64,000 bases of DNA from Siphonodentalium dalli. Its lineage: Eukaryota > Mollusca > Scaphopoda > Gadilida > Siphonodentaliidae. A program made the position numbers and the translations under genes. The notes under the pieces were generated by a model that worked only from the letters and a program-made list of their open reading frames with translations, was not told the DNA's origin and did not search any database. The stretch is from NCBI GenBank assembly GCA_032622095.1, contig CP136069.1, positions 88,622,958 to 88,686,957 of the forward strand. Reading direction: 5' to 3'. This document shows positions 1 through 12,105 of the stretch, one piece after another. The stretch's first letter is position 1, and each line of letters begins with the position of its first letter.

Positions 1-68
1 GCATTAACCCGAATATGTAACTTCAGTCTCACGCAAGAACTAACCTGAGGAAAACCATCCTCATCAAA

Positions 69-615
69 CAGGGGGGGGGGGGTGAAAAAAAAATTCCGGC
101 ACGTATGCCGGGGTGGGTGGGTGGTCAAAGCCACCAACAAGCAATTTTTTCCGCAACTAAAAAAAAAAATTCCTGCTTGTTTTTTAGTGTTTTGGCAATG
201 AGTTGGGCTTCAAAACCACTTTGAATGAGAGAAATAATGTAATTCTAACTGGTAAACTGACTGCAGGCAGTTATCGTGTTGTATTTTGTTGCAAATTTTG
301 AAATCCAAGATGGCCGCTGGCGGCCATGTTTTTTTGGCCGAATGACTTCAAAATGACTCATTCCTATTTATATGTCCATGTTAACATCCATGATAAATAG
401 TATGCACAGAAGTTCATATACAGCTGTTTACAGTGAATTTCCCCCCGCAAATCTCTGTTTTAGTGTTAAAAGGGGGGTGGGTGTAAAAAAATGGTCGGAA
501 AAAACTGCCGAAAACGGAAAAAAAATTGGCGGTGGGGGTGGGTGGGTACAAAAAATGATCGAAAGGGAAAAAATGCCATACGTGCCTGAAATTTTTTTCC
601 GACCCATCCCCCCTG
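69..615. mobile_element. Short TIR DNA transposon (MITE-like), CAGGGG ends, 7-bp target duplication
   Basis: The left end begins CAGGGGGG and runs into an A-rich stretch and ATTCCGGCACGTATG. The right end is its imperfect inverted copy (CATACGTGCC...CCCCCCTG). The 7-mer CATCAAA directly flanks both ends (62-68 and 616-622). Subterminal GGGTGGGTGGG tracts lie inside each terminus. No transposase is present, so this is a non-autonomous copy. A second element with the same ends lies at 39440-41178. Superfamily is uncertain: CAGGG ends suggest hAT, but the duplication is 7 bp in both copies, not 8. Confidence 0.75.
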
Positions 616-901
616 CATCAAACGCTAATTACTTGACACACGAGGTCGATTAGGCTACACGAAACTTAAACAAAGTACATTTCAGATAAACTGTTCCAGT
701 AATCGTATGCACATTTCAGCAGCGCCCCAATAATTATGCTTCAAGGGGCTCTGTATGCGTACTGATCTAGGCAGGCGAACACAGTGGGATGGCCACGTCC
801 CCTGTATAGTAAAGCAAGTCCTCAATAACTTTACCCAATTAATCCAAACCACAACAAAAATGGAAACTCCAAAACATCGTTAATTAGGTGCTGGTATTTC
901 A
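616..901. other. Non-coding spacer
   Basis: I see no coding potential, RNA gene or clear repeat between the TIR element and the following Helitron-type element. Confidence 0.5.
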
Positions 902-3473
902 TCAATATCTATATTTGCGAGTGTCTGTCTGTCTGTCTGTCTGTCTGTGTTCTATAGAAATTCACAGGGGACCATCTAGATTATACCAAAGGGTTCTACT
1001 AGGGGTAACTTTTACGAGAAAGATAATGGTGGGGGTTAGAATTTTCTAAAGTGACGCCGCTGTTGTCAGGGGCAGAAAAGGAGGAGGGGAAGAATTTTTT
1101 TTGTCGCCGATTGCCACGAAACTTACATATAATCATCCCCATGATATGAAGAATCTAATGGTGTGGTTTAAATATGTCAAAAGTGGCGTTGTTCGAGTCC
1201 GGGATGCACGGAAGGGGGAGGGGCACCAAAATTGGTAAAACTAATTTTAGCTCCGATTTCCACCAAATTGATATATATATTCTTCTTCATGATACAAGGA
1301 ATCTAATTGTGCGATTTAACAACGGCAAATTGTTGTCGTTTGGATGAGACTAAATTTGATAAGAATGTGTTTAGTCGCCGATTGCCACCACACTTATACA
1401 AATTCATCCCCATGGAATGAGGAGTCTAACGGTGTGGCTTAAATCTGTCAAATGTGGCCTCATTCGAGTCAGGGGTGCACTGAAAGGGGAACCAAAATTG
1501 ATACACAATATTTTTTAGCGCCAATTTCCACCGAATTGATACACGTTTTTATTCATGATACGAGGAATCTAATCATGTGATTTAAAGACGCCATATTGGT
1601 GCTGTTTGGGTGAGAGATGGGGAAGGGGCACCAAATTTGATAAAAAAAATTAGTCACCGATTAGCACCAAAGTTAAAAATAATGATCTCCATGATATCAG
1701 GAGTGTAATTGTGTGGTTTAAGGATGTCACAAGTGGGGCCATTCGAGTCAGTGGTGTATAGAGGTGAGAGGGACACAAACAAATTATAACAATATGTTTA
1801 GCGCCGATTTCCACCAGATTGATACATATTCTTCTTCGTGATACGAGGAATCTTATCGTGTGGTTAGATACACCAAATTGGTGCCCTCTGGGTGAGGGAT
1901 TTGATACGAATTTTCACCAATTTTATATATATGCATCTCTAATGAGTCTATATAAGTGTGTGGTTTAACGGTGACAAAAGTGGCGCCGCTTGAGTCCTAA
2001 ATAGGGACCAAAACTGATAAAAAATAATTTTGAGTACCAAATACCATCAAATTCAGACACGTTCTTCTCAAATGATACGAGAAATCGTGCTGTCTGTCTG
2101 TGTGCGTTCTATATATAACTTCACGGAGTACAATCGAGATGGCACCAAGGCCTTCTAAGAGGGGTAATTTTTACGAGGAAGATAATGGTGCGGGTTAAAT
2201 TTTCTAAAGTGACGCTGTTGGTGTCAGGGTAAGAAAAGGGGGAGGTCAGCAAAATTTAAAAATTATGGTGAAATGGCTTTGTTGCCGATTTCCCCCCAAA
2301 CGCATACATAATCACCTCCGCCGTTCGAGTCAGCGTGGCAGGGGGCAGCAACAATTGATTTAATAAACTATTTTCAGCGAAGATTTCCACCAAATTGATA
2401 TATTATTCTTCTCTATGATACGAGGAATATAATCGTGTGGTTTAAAGACGCCAAATTGCTGCCGTTTGGGTGAAAGATGGGGGGGGGGGGTCATAATAAA
2501 TATTCTAAGAATTTGATTACCACCAAACCTATATATAATCATCTCCAGTATATCATGCATCCATGAGTCTAATGGACGTGGTTTAAATATGTCAAAAGTG
2601 GCGCCGTTAAAGTCATGCATGAGGATGGCAGTTGCACCAAAGCTGATAAAAATATATTTAGCACTAATTTCCACCAAATTCATACACGTTCTTCTCTAAT
2701 AATACGATGAATTAAATCACATTTGGTGTCGTTTGGGTCACGGATGGCGAGAGGATATACAATATCATTGATAAGATTGCTATTCGCCGATTTCAACCTA
2801 TATTAGTTATATATAGTCACCCAGGTCATCTCCATATCATTTTAAGGAGTTTTGGGCGTTCAAATTTCACAATATCTACAAATGGAGACCCAATTAATTC
2901 ACTTGAACAATTATATCTTCTCAACTGTCATATTTATATGGGGATGGCAATCAGGGCATTCACATAATGAGCTAGCAAAAAGAGATATATAGAAGAAGCA
3001 TTAAAAGTATATTTATCATTCTATTTAAGAGATACATATATTCTAGCAAACTGAGAGACTCGAACCGTCAGAGGATTGCATAATTGAGTCTGTTCCATTC
3101 AATACAGTTTCCACAAAGAGAGATATGGAAATGTATCGAAGGTCTGTTAAAAAATAGTGGTCACACATGTGTTTATGATGTTCATGTATGATATTATAAC
3201 GTCTGAAATATACGCAGTTGTAAATAAATAAATACTTCATTATTGGTGGAACGGATTAATCGCGATAAACAAAATGACAATCGACAAGGTGAGCCACTAC
3301 ATATATTCCATGACTGTGTAAGAATTATGTTTTGTGATGCTATTTGAATATACAATTTAAGAGAATACGTGTAACACTTTGAGCAAGAGTATTCTCTATT
3401 CCCAACAAATATCCACAGCATGCAGAGGGTTTCACATCACTTTAACCCGGGCAACGCCGGGTAACCCTGCTAG
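902..3473 (+). mobile_element. Composite Helitron-derived non-autonomous element (HINE/pearl type), partly dimeric
   Basis: It starts with TC after an A (901/902), followed about 20 bases later by a CTGT microsatellite (about 921-947). It ends in a GC hairpin (CCCGGGCAACGCCGGG) and CTAG at 3470-3473, followed by T. This TC...hairpin-CTAG layout inserted in A|T is the Helitron/Helentron signature. The body is a diverged tandem array: blocks with 'caccaaattgatacat', 'gaatctaatcgtgtggttta' and 'gccgtttgggtgag' recur about every 220-240 bp. A second 5' end with its own CTGT stretch lies at about 2088-2230, so two units may be fused head to tail. No Rep/helicase is present. Confidence 0.6.
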
Positions 3474-4140
3474 TATTCTATAATTACAATCATGGGTATA
3501 TAATATTATCATCTTGAACGCGTTAACATTTCTGACATTTGTTTTCTTGTTATTAACGCCCTCGGGTGTATACTGTCCTAGAGATTCTAGAGAGCTGTGG
3601 TTCGCTGGACGTTTTATTTATAGATAATGGGGTTTTTCCTGTTGTGATAATTCGCAGTAGGTCGCTATTTGCGGACGTCTATTTGCGGAAGTCCCCGAAT
3701 TCGCGGAGTTCGCCTAAAATTGTCGAAATATGTTGATGTTAATTAGGGAACGGTGCGTATATGTCAATTGATACGTATTTTAAACAAATAACGACACGAT
3801 CATCATAATAGTGGTTTGTTCTATCAGTCATATCATAATCATCATCATCATCATCATTATCATCATAATACGGAACAAGTCTTGCGACTTTTCGTCCCAA
3901 TAACATTATTTGCAATGCTTGTTTACAAATATATGTACCGTCATTCGATAGTTACTTGTGAGTCACTTGAACATATTACTTGTCGTCGAACTCGTATTTT
4001 ATATAATAGAAGAATGAGTCTATGTATGTTTTTAATTGATCGAGTGTTGGAGTCTCAACGGGGAAGTCTGGCAGAGAGTTCCAGCTATTTACCACCCTCA
4101 TGTGGCCTTGTTAACAATGGGCATCTGTAGCTTTTTATTA
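3474..4140. repeat. Non-coding stretch with a TCA microsatellite
   Basis: A (TCA)n run at about 3830-3867 is the only feature. The open frame over it codes only a histidine run and is not considered a gene. Confidence 0.5.
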
Positions 4141-4446
4141 TGCCCTCTTGTTCTTCCTGATGAATGTCTTTCTAATGGGTCACAGGCATTGATATTGTAA
4201 TGACCATTCTACAGTTTATATACCTCGATTAGATCTCCTCTAAATATTCGATATTTTAAAGACATCAGGTTGAGTCTTATCATTCGGTCTCGGTAGCATA
4301 GAGTTTTTATTTGATGAACTAGTTTCGTTGCTTTTCTTTGTATTTCTCTAACACAATGCTTTGATATTTGTGATGTGGGCTCCATGCAGAGTTACAGTAT
4401 TCGATGATAGGTCTGACCATGCTTTTGTAGAGCGATTAGAAAGTGT
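4141..4446 (-). pseudogene. LINE reverse transcriptase C-terminal fragment, frameshifted
   Basis: Read on the minus strand, 4380-4440 encodes LYKSMVRPIIEYCNSAW, the conserved block following the polymerase core in CR1/jockey-clade LINE reverse transcriptases. After a frameshift near 4350, another frame gives a basic stretch (ATKLVHQIKTL) and then LMSLKYRIFRGDLIEVYK, the usual C-terminal block of the same families. The piece is 5' truncated and has no intact frame, so it is a dead retrotransposon fragment of roughly 100 codons. Clade assignment beyond CR1/jockey-like is not possible from this length. Confidence 0.75.
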
Positions 4447-6370
4447 CGATGTCCAAGTTCGTGAAAGTTATGTTGACTTTATATTATAATTTATATTTAT
4501 GGCTAATAATATGATCTTGAGGGCGTTACCATTTCTGATTATGGTTTTCTTGTTATTATTGGACACCAATACTAACACTAACAGTAAAATATAGGTTAGC
4601 GGGCCCACGCCGTAGATGGCTCCGGCGGCATTGTTGACTGTCCCGGGCGGAGAAGGAAACGCTTGTCGTACATGTAGTAATTATCTCCTTCAAATCAACT
4701 AACAAAAACTGCTTATCTTGGTAACATTCCTTTACAGAAACTATAGCGCTCGTGATTAACATTCCAGTTACCCGACAACACCCACCCGGCGTAAAAATAG
4801 ACCAAGCGCTGGCTTGGGGTGGGATGCAAGGAACTTCAGACCCACAAGTGGTCATTAGCTCCCATCGAGTTGGGAGGGCATTTATCCACATATGTTCGAC
4901 CCGCTTGCCGCTCTGGCCATTCTTCGGGAGTCGGAGACGACTCAAGAACACACTGTCACTGTCCAATATGTACACATCAAATTTTATTAAAATAAAGAAA
5001 AAACCAACACACAAAAAACATACAAAAACCACAAAAATATCTATTGAATGTATATTATGTGCATATCCCTGTTGTTAATACCATTCACATATATTTTCAG
5101 CTATTAAAGTCTGCCAAATACTGTATATACCATTATTTTGCCAATACATGCTTCCACCTATACGCCCGTACCCAGGGGGATGGGTGGGAGAGAAAATTCG
5201 AAGCAACACGTGACAGTTAATGCAAAAGCTCTCTTAACAAAATGTGTGGGCAGACATGCATGAACATACAGAAAATTCAAATTCAATCATGACCAAAACA
5301 TGCACACAAACACTGTCATTGTAGAGTGATGTACCATTGACAACCAATCTAAAATTACTGATTTATTTTATTTCGCGCTCCGCGTGTAGTTGGGAATTCT
5401 GGTGAGATGCACGAGAAACCTTCAATGATAAGCCGTATATAGTTGTTGTAATAATTTGAAGGATTAGTTGTTTTAACGGAATTATGAGTTGGTCATTCGT
5501 GAAACCAATATATTTTATATTCTATATATAATTACAATCATGGGTATATAATATATGATCTTGAGCGAATGAATGAGTTTATTGCTAGCCACGAATTGAC
5601 ATGGAACATGCAAACATATATACATATATACAAAAGCGCGTTACCATTTCTGACATAAATTGGTTTTCTTGTCTATTCTATTAAAGCAAAATAGTATTGC
5701 TATAGATTGTGAACGCAAACATGTATGATTTGGGGGGGGGGGGGGCAGCACGCATGTTTCTATGTGGAGGAGGTCCGTGAATAATCAGACTGCTTGTTTG
5801 CAGGGTACTCAGGCATAACTAACACAACTAACACCATTTTAACCTTATGACATGGGCCCCGTTCCTCATTTCAGCGTACCACATGCACGACTCACTCAGC
5901 AACTACACAAACACCCAACTTAAAGGGATACATAGGGCACCCCCATACCCCGTATTAAAGCTCGTGGGCTCTTCCACATATAACATTCAACTCAGCTTTG
6001 CCATGTTCGGACATGACGATTTTCTATGTTCAGATATCCTCAAATCAAAAAATTGTGGGGTGAAGGAAAAGATCACTCGATCTTTTCGACCACTCTCCTC
6101 TGGCCATATCGAGAGATAGTCTGCACTGCTTGGTGGTCGCATACTTAATGAAAGTGTCAATGACACTGTAATTCAACATGAATAGGAATTAATTGAATGT
6201 GTTAGAGTCAATGGAGCGATTAGGAACTCGGAAAGTTCAATGTCTTAAATACATCAAGTAATATACATAAAGGTTGTGCTTTAATGGGTCATTTGTATAT
6301 ATCTTATTCCACTGGTTTGAAAATATCCCAGCAACAACTTTGATGTATCAAAATCAATTGCAAACAAGAG
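4447..6370. other. Non-coding region with isolated repeat scraps
   Basis: No supported gene. It includes a transposon-like terminus CAGGGGGATGGGTGGG at about 5172 (resembling the 69-615 element), a possible LINE/SINE tail with AATGAATG near 5564, and a run of 14 G at 5732-5745. The segment around 6200 (agagtcaatggagcgatta) recurs in diverged form near 52470. Confidence 0.5.
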
Positions 6371-6925
6371 ATTGCACTGCAGGTGCTGGCAAATTCGAAC
6401 CGACAAAGTGTGGTTGAGATATCTGCTCGGATGGGAAAAACACCCCAACATATTCATATAAACAAAGATAAATAACACCAGAACGAAAACAATTTATTTT
6501 TGAACACTCAATTGATTGTCAAAGTAATGAACATCAATGCCAAATTCCATTGATATCTGTCAACCACATAAACAAAGATGAATAACTCTAAAACAGAAAA
6601 CCGGAAAATAAAAACGATTGAACACTGAATTAATTTCCCTCATATTAGTAAACATCCATACCAAATTTCATTGAGATTCGTCTACCGGTGGTGGAAATAA
6701 CTGATCGGACTGACAAAAAACCAACATTACCAGATAAACCAAGATGAATAACCTTAGAACGGTAAATGCAGAAAAACTACTCATAGTAGTGAACATCCAT
6801 ACCAAATTTCATTCAGATCCGACAACCGGTGTTTGAGACATATGCTCGGACGGACGGGAATCGGAGGGATGAAGTCAATCCAATATACCCCCATTCTCTT
6901 TGAGAGTTGGGGTATGTAAATAGAT
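6371..6925 (+). repeat. Dispersed repeat with internal tandem units and a terminal hairpin
   Basis: The phrases 'catccataccaaatttcatt' (6653, 6793, a variant at 6532) and 'aaagatgaataac' recur every 110-165 bp. The right end carries a hairpin, ATACCCC...GGGGTAT with an inner TCTC/GAGA pair, at about 6885-6915. It looks like a short non-autonomous mobile element, but no target duplication was found. Confidence 0.5.
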
Positions 6926-6956
6926 GTTGGACCATGGTAGATTAACAACAATCAAT

Positions 6957-7200
6957 ATGATAGGATAGGATAGGATAGTTTATTTACAATACACACGAAT
7001 GATACAGTGGCAGTAATGCATAATAAAGTAAAGCAGTGTATTGTCGGGGGTAGAATAGCCCTATCGGGCTGTCTTCCTGCTACCCCCTAAAACAAGTATA
7101 ACTATAAGTAATAGCATAGATGCTTGTATTTCAGATCCACGCACATGTACATACTATAGTCGTATATAAAACTTTCTAGAATCTAGTACTTAGGGCATAT
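6957..7200 (-). mobile_element. LINE 3' terminus with pentanucleotide tail
   Basis: On the minus strand the sequence reads through TTGTAAATAAAC into a (TATCC)n tail (plus strand GGATAGGATAGGATAG at 6960-6977). This is how CR1/L2/RTE-like LINEs end. Only 3' untranslated sequence is recognisable, and no reverse transcriptase remains. Confidence 0.5.
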
Positions 7201-7340
7201 CACAAACAAGTATTGGCGTGGTTGTGAGCCAATCCAGACGATTTATCAGATCGAAAATGTATTATCTCTCCATAGGATTTTTTTGAACTGTTCAAATTAT
7301 CTAAAACAAAGTGAGGTTTTGGGATAATTCAAATTAACAA

Positions 7341-7905
7341 TCTCATATATATTTTGAAGACCTCTGTCTGTCTGTATGTTTGTCTGTATGTTTGTCTGTA
7401 TGTTTGTCATTTATACAAATCTACGATTCTCGACCGATCGGGACGAAACTTGGTACGTGTGTGTAGTTTGACCAGGTGGTGGACGTTGTCGTATTGGCGA
7501 GCCCGTGCGGCGCCCACTTCGCGCATGCGCAGACGAGATATCGGAAACGGGTGGAGCTATCGACTTTAAATTTGGTATGTGAATGTATCTTGCCCCGGAT
7601 ACGAATTTTATCGGGTCGCCGAGCCAGTGCGACGCCAGCTTCGCGCATGCGCAGACCAGATCTCGGAAACGGGTGGAGCTATCGACTTGAAATTTGGTAT
7701 GTGAATGTATCTTGCCCCGGATACGAATTTTATCGGGTCGCCGAGCCCGTGCGACGCCAGCTTCGCGCATGCGCAGACCATATCTCGGAAACGGGTAGAG
7801 CTATCGACTTTAAATTTGGTTTTTGAATAGCCCGGACAACGTCGGGCTCATCGACTTGAAATTTGGTTTTTCAATAGCCCGGATAACGTCGGGCTCATCG
7901 GCTAG
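7341..7905 (+). mobile_element. Array unit 1 (565 bp)
   Basis: First unit, preceded by genomic A. It carries three core repeats and a duplicated 3' end: the hairpin GCCCGGAYAACGTCGGGC occurs twice (about 7830 and 7877) before the terminal CTAG. Confidence 0.8.
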
Positions 7906-8415
7906 TCTCATATATATTTTGAAGACCTCTGTCTGTTTGTCTGTTTGTCTGTTTGTTTGTTTGTCATTTATACAAATCTACGATTCTCGACCGATCGGGA
8001 CGAAACTTGGTGCGTGTGTGTAGTTTGACCAGGCGATGGACGTTGTCGTATTGGCGAGCCCGTGCGGCGCCCGATTCGCGCATGCGCAGACGAGATCTCG
8101 GAAACGAATGGAGCTATCGACTTGAAATTTGCTATGTGAATGTATCTTGCCCCGGATACGAATTTTATCGGGTCGCCGAGCCCGTGCGACGCCAGCTTCG
8201 CGCATGCGCAGACGAGATCTCGGAAACGGGTGGAGCTATCGACTTGAAATTTGGTATGTGAATGTATCTTGCCCCGGATACGAATTTTATCGGATCGCCG
8301 AGCCCGTGCGACGCCAGCTTCGCGCATGCGCAGACGAGATCTCGGAAACGGGTAGAGCTATCGACTTGAAATTTGGTTTTTGAATAGCCCGGACAACGTC
8401 GGGCTCATCGGCTAG
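7906..8415 (+). mobile_element. Array unit 2 (510 bp)
   Basis: Begins directly after CTAG of unit 1. It has three core repeats, one terminal hairpin and CTAG. Confidence 0.8.
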
Positions 8416-8921
8416 TCTCATATATACTTTGAAGACCTCTGTCTGTATGTTTGTTTGTATGTGTGTTTGTCATTTATACAAATCTACGATTCTCGACTGA
8501 TTGGGACAAAACTTGGTACGTGTGTGTAGCTTGACCAGGTGGTGGACGTTGTCGTATCGGCGATCCCGTGCGGCGCCCGCTTCGCGCATGCGCAGACCAG
8601 ATCTCGGAAACGGGTGGAGCTATCCACTTGAAATTTGCTATGTGAATGTATCTTGCCCCGGATACGAATTTTATCGGGTCGCCGAGCCCGTGCGACGCCA
8701 GCTTCGCGCATGCGCAGACGAGATCTCGGAAACGGGTGGAGCTATCGACTTGAAATTTGGTATGTGAATGTATCTTGCCCCGGATACGAATTTTATCGGA
8801 TCGCCGAGCCCGTGCGACGCCAGCTTCGCGCATGCGCAGACGAGATCTCGGAAACGGGTAGAGCTATCGACTTGAAATTTGGTTTTTGAATAGCCCGGAC
8901 AACGTCGGGCTCATCGGCTAG
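8416..8921 (+). mobile_element. Array unit 3 (506 bp)
   Basis: Three core repeats. It is almost identical to unit 4 through the microsatellite and the first core, sharing private variants (TATACTTTGAAG, GACTGATTGGGACAAAAC). Units 3 and 4 therefore arose from each other. Confidence 0.8.
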
Positions 8922-9427
8922 TCTCATATATACTTTGAAGACCTCTGTCTGTATGTTTGTTTGTATGTGTGTTTGTCATTTATACAAATCTACGATTCTC
9001 GACTGATTGGGACAAAACTTGGTACGTGTGTGTAGCTTGACCAGGTGGTGGACGTTGTCGTATCGGCGATCCCGTGCGGCGCCCGCTTCGCGCATGCGCA
9101 GACCAGATCTCGGAAACGGGTGGAGCTATCCACTTGAAATTTGCTATGTGAATGTATCTTGCCCCGGATACGAATTTTATCGGGTCGCCGAGCCCGTGCG
9201 ACGCCAGCTTCGCGCATGCGCAGACCAGATCTCGGAAACGGGTGGAGCTATCCACTTGAAATTTGCTATGTGAATGTATCTTGCCCCGGATACGAATTTT
9301 ATCTGGTCGCCGAGCCCGTGCGACGCCAGATTCGCGCATGCGCAGACAAGATCTCGGAAACGGGTGGAGCTATCGACTTGAAATTTGGTTTTTGAATAGC
9401 CCGGACAACGTCGGGCTCATCGGCTAG
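8922..9427 (+). mobile_element. Array unit 4 (506 bp)
   Basis: Same length as unit 3 and shares its private variants. The second and third cores differ at a few positions. Confidence 0.8.
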
Positions 9428-10233
9428 TCTCATATATATTTTGAAGACCTCTGTCTGTTTGTCTGTTTGTTTGTCTGTCTGTCATTTATACAAATCTACG
9501 ATTCTCGACCGATCGGGACGAAACTTGGTACATGTGTGTAGTTTGGCCAGGCGGTCGACGTTGTCGTATTGGCGAGCCCGTGCGGCGCCCGCTTCGCGCA
9601 TGCGCAGACGAGATCTCGGAAACGGGTGGAGATGTCGACTTGAAATTTGCTATGTGAATGTATCTTGCCCCGGATACGAATTTTATCGGGTCGCCGAGCC
9701 CGTGCGACGCCAGCTTCGCGCATGCGCAGACCAGATCTCGGAAACGGGTGGAGCTATCGACTTGAAATTTGGTATGTGAATGTATCTTGCCCCGGATACG
9801 AATTTTATCGGGTCGCCGAGCCCGTGCGACGCCAGCTTCACGCATGCGCAGACCAGATCTCGGAAACGGGTGGAGCTATCGACTTGAAATTTGCTATGTG
9901 AATGTATCTTGCCCCGGATACGAATTTTATCGGGTCGCCGAGCCCGTGCGACGCCAGCTTCGCACATGCGCAGACCAGATCTCGGAAACGGGTGGAGCTA
10001 TCGACTTGAAATTTGGTATGTGAATGTATCTTGCCCCGGATACGAATTTTATCGGGTCGCCGAGCCCGTGCGACGCCAGCTTCGCGCATGTGCAGACCAG
10101 ATCTCGGAAACGGGTAGACCTATCGACTTGAAATTTGGTTTTTTAATAGCCCGGACAACGTCGGGCTGGGTAGAGCTATCGACTTGAATTTTTGTTTTTG
10201 AATAGCCCGGACAACGTCGGGCTCATCGGCTAG
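9428..10233 (+). mobile_element. Array unit 5 (806 bp, expanded core)
   Basis: Contains five core repeats with exact 122-bp spacing (about 9647, 9769, 9891, 10013) and a duplicated terminal hairpin (about 10149 and 10205). The final CTAG is followed by genomic T. The last three core copies each carry one CpG-transition-type change in the GCGCATGCGC motif. Confidence 0.8.
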
Positions 10234-10240
10234 TATTATA

Positions 10241-10299
10241 CCATTATGATTTATCTAACGAGACTACGACCATATACCGCCAGATATACATATAAACGA

Positions 10300-10339
<40 letters not shown>

Positions 10340-10382
10340 CTGGCGGTATATGGTCGTAGTCTCGTTAGATAAATCATAATGG
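10241..10382. repeat. Perfect 48-bp inverted repeat around a (TA)n core
   Basis: The left arm 10241-10288 (starting CCATTATGATTTATC) and right arm 10335-10382 (ending GATAAATCATAATGG) are exact reverse complements by eye. They are separated by about 46 bp that is mostly (TA)n. It may be a small foldback MITE or a palindrome created at the array junction 8 bp away. I found no flanking duplication. Confidence 0.8.
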
Positions 10383-12105
10383 TGTACGGTAACATTTATG
10401 ATGTATGGTAGTATATATGGGCATGTTAGGAACGAGAATGCGATGTGTGTCCACATGCAGATGTGAAGACAATTATTTGAGTATAGTATTAGGGTTATAC
10501 AACGAGTATGACAATGAATGTTCGTGTTGTTTATTGAGCACAGTCGGGACATTCTTTGTTTTTACAGCGTACATTTTCTGGGTAATTTTTCAGCATGGCT
10601 ATCTGTAAGCGCTTCTTCAATGTGTGCCTGTTTTGGCAAGAAGTATAGCCTTTTCCCATATTGTTCCATGTTGTGGGGAAGGCGTGGTGGGGTAGTTTTC
10701 CTGACCACTTGGTTCTAGGAAGTTCTAACAGTACGGGATTCGGGTGTCTTGTGGTTGATTTTGCTCGTTTGTTGTGTACATCGTTCCAAAAGACGCGGGC
10801 AGGCGGTTATAACACCAGTCAATTTTGTGTTTACATACGGTAGGTTTTGTTACATCCAAGATGCATCAACACAGGTGTTTATGGCCTAAAATATGTACAC
10901 ACAGCCTAAGCACCCTGTAACTAAGTATGGTTAGGAATAGTCCAAAATTGACTTTACAACATGTACATTGAATGTATATCTTTATCCCGTAGATGTTCGA
11001 CTAGGTGTTCAATTAACTTGTCATGTTGATTTGAATATCACAGTGGATCAACGGAATCAAACGAAAACCGGAAGTCGCAGAGTCCGAGGCGAGGAATTTG
11101 TGTTGTCAAAGTTTGCAGACACTTTCTGAAACAGTTTTTGCTGCTAATAAGCACATTTAGACACCACTTCTAAACAGTTTAGGTAAGTGAATATTTCGTC
11201 ACTAATATTCGACCCCAACGATCAGTTAGAATCAGTTGTCAGTGCTCTATCACGGAAAAAAAAATGCAATTTAATCATCGCCGCGCGACGATTTCTTCCA
11301 CAAAATATCCCAGAAAATGTAAATTTTCACAATTATTTCAGCCACTTTTCGCCACAACCATTATACCGATCGAAACGCCTGTCCTACTCCCACAAATGCA
11401 ACTATTTATAGTTTTGTCATGGAATGTCTCAGTATTCCAAATTTCCAATTTATATACAGATTACAACTGTTGGAAAGTTCCAACCTAACACAGCCCTATG
11501 CATAGTGGGAATTTTTCAACTGTGAACGTAATTAATTATTCGAATTTTGTTCTAAACGTTCCAAAATTCACACTAAATACTGGTTGAAAATTCACACTAA
11601 ATACTATTGAAAAATATATCCCAACCCCACCCAACCAATCTTGTAGCTACAACCCTGGTTGGGGATGACATTGTAGCTTCTATAGTACTGAAATTATTTC
11701 CTTATAAATACGTTGATCGTGATCTTACATGCGATATGAGGGAATGTTAAGATACTATTAGATTGCCACTTCAATGACATCAAATCCAATACCGACCTTA
11801 AAATACCGTGAAAGTACTGTTATTTATATTGTATTATTCTAAAATCAAGTGTAGGTATGTACCGGGACTAAGAGTCTATCTGACTCGTTCTGTTTTATTT
11901 ATTATGATTATTATGATTATGACTATAATGTTTGGAGAGAAAAAATGAGCAAAATGTGTTCGTTAACAAAACAACGCTTTGCAACAGAGAAAATGTAGGC
12001 CAAATGTGTCAATGTTGACCGAAAATCAGCCAACCAAATAACCAAGTTCGACTCTGGGGTGAACACCAATAACTGTCCGCCGGGTCTGGTCAGTAGTAAT
12101 GGGGG
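10383..12105. other. Non-coding region
   Basis: No supported gene. The stretch 11480-11640 shares short phrases (ttccaacct, ttgaaaattc) with repeats near 42450-42670 and 58560-58690, probably a decayed dispersed family. Open frames here are short and without recognisable motifs. Confidence 0.45.

Larger units (their letters stand above)
7341..10233 (+). mobile_element. Head-to-tail array of five complete Helitron-derived elements (HINE/pearl type)
   Basis: Five units are joined with no bases between them: each ends GGCTAG and the next begins TCTCATATATA. The whole array sits between A (7340) and T (10234), the A|T target of Helitrons. Each unit has a 5' TCTCATATAT(A/T) end, a CTGT-type microsatellite, a constant block (CATTTATACAAATCTACG), three to five 122-bp core repeats, and a 3' hairpin GCCCGGACAACGTCGGGC before CTAG. 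The architecture matches HINE/DINE/pearl elements known from bivalves and insects. Long open frames on both strands here are by-products of the repeat. Confidence 0.85.

Noticed and set aside
4556-5078. Overlapping ORFs of 158 aa (minus) and 108 aa (plus)
   Set aside because: No domain, signal or repeat support. Overlap on opposite strands with no codon structure suggests chance.
7411-10089. Many long ORFs on both strands (for example a 119-residue minus frame repeated five times)
   Set aside because: They are translations of the 122-bp core and 506-bp unit of the Helitron-derived array. No start context, no protein-like conservation beyond the DNA repeat.
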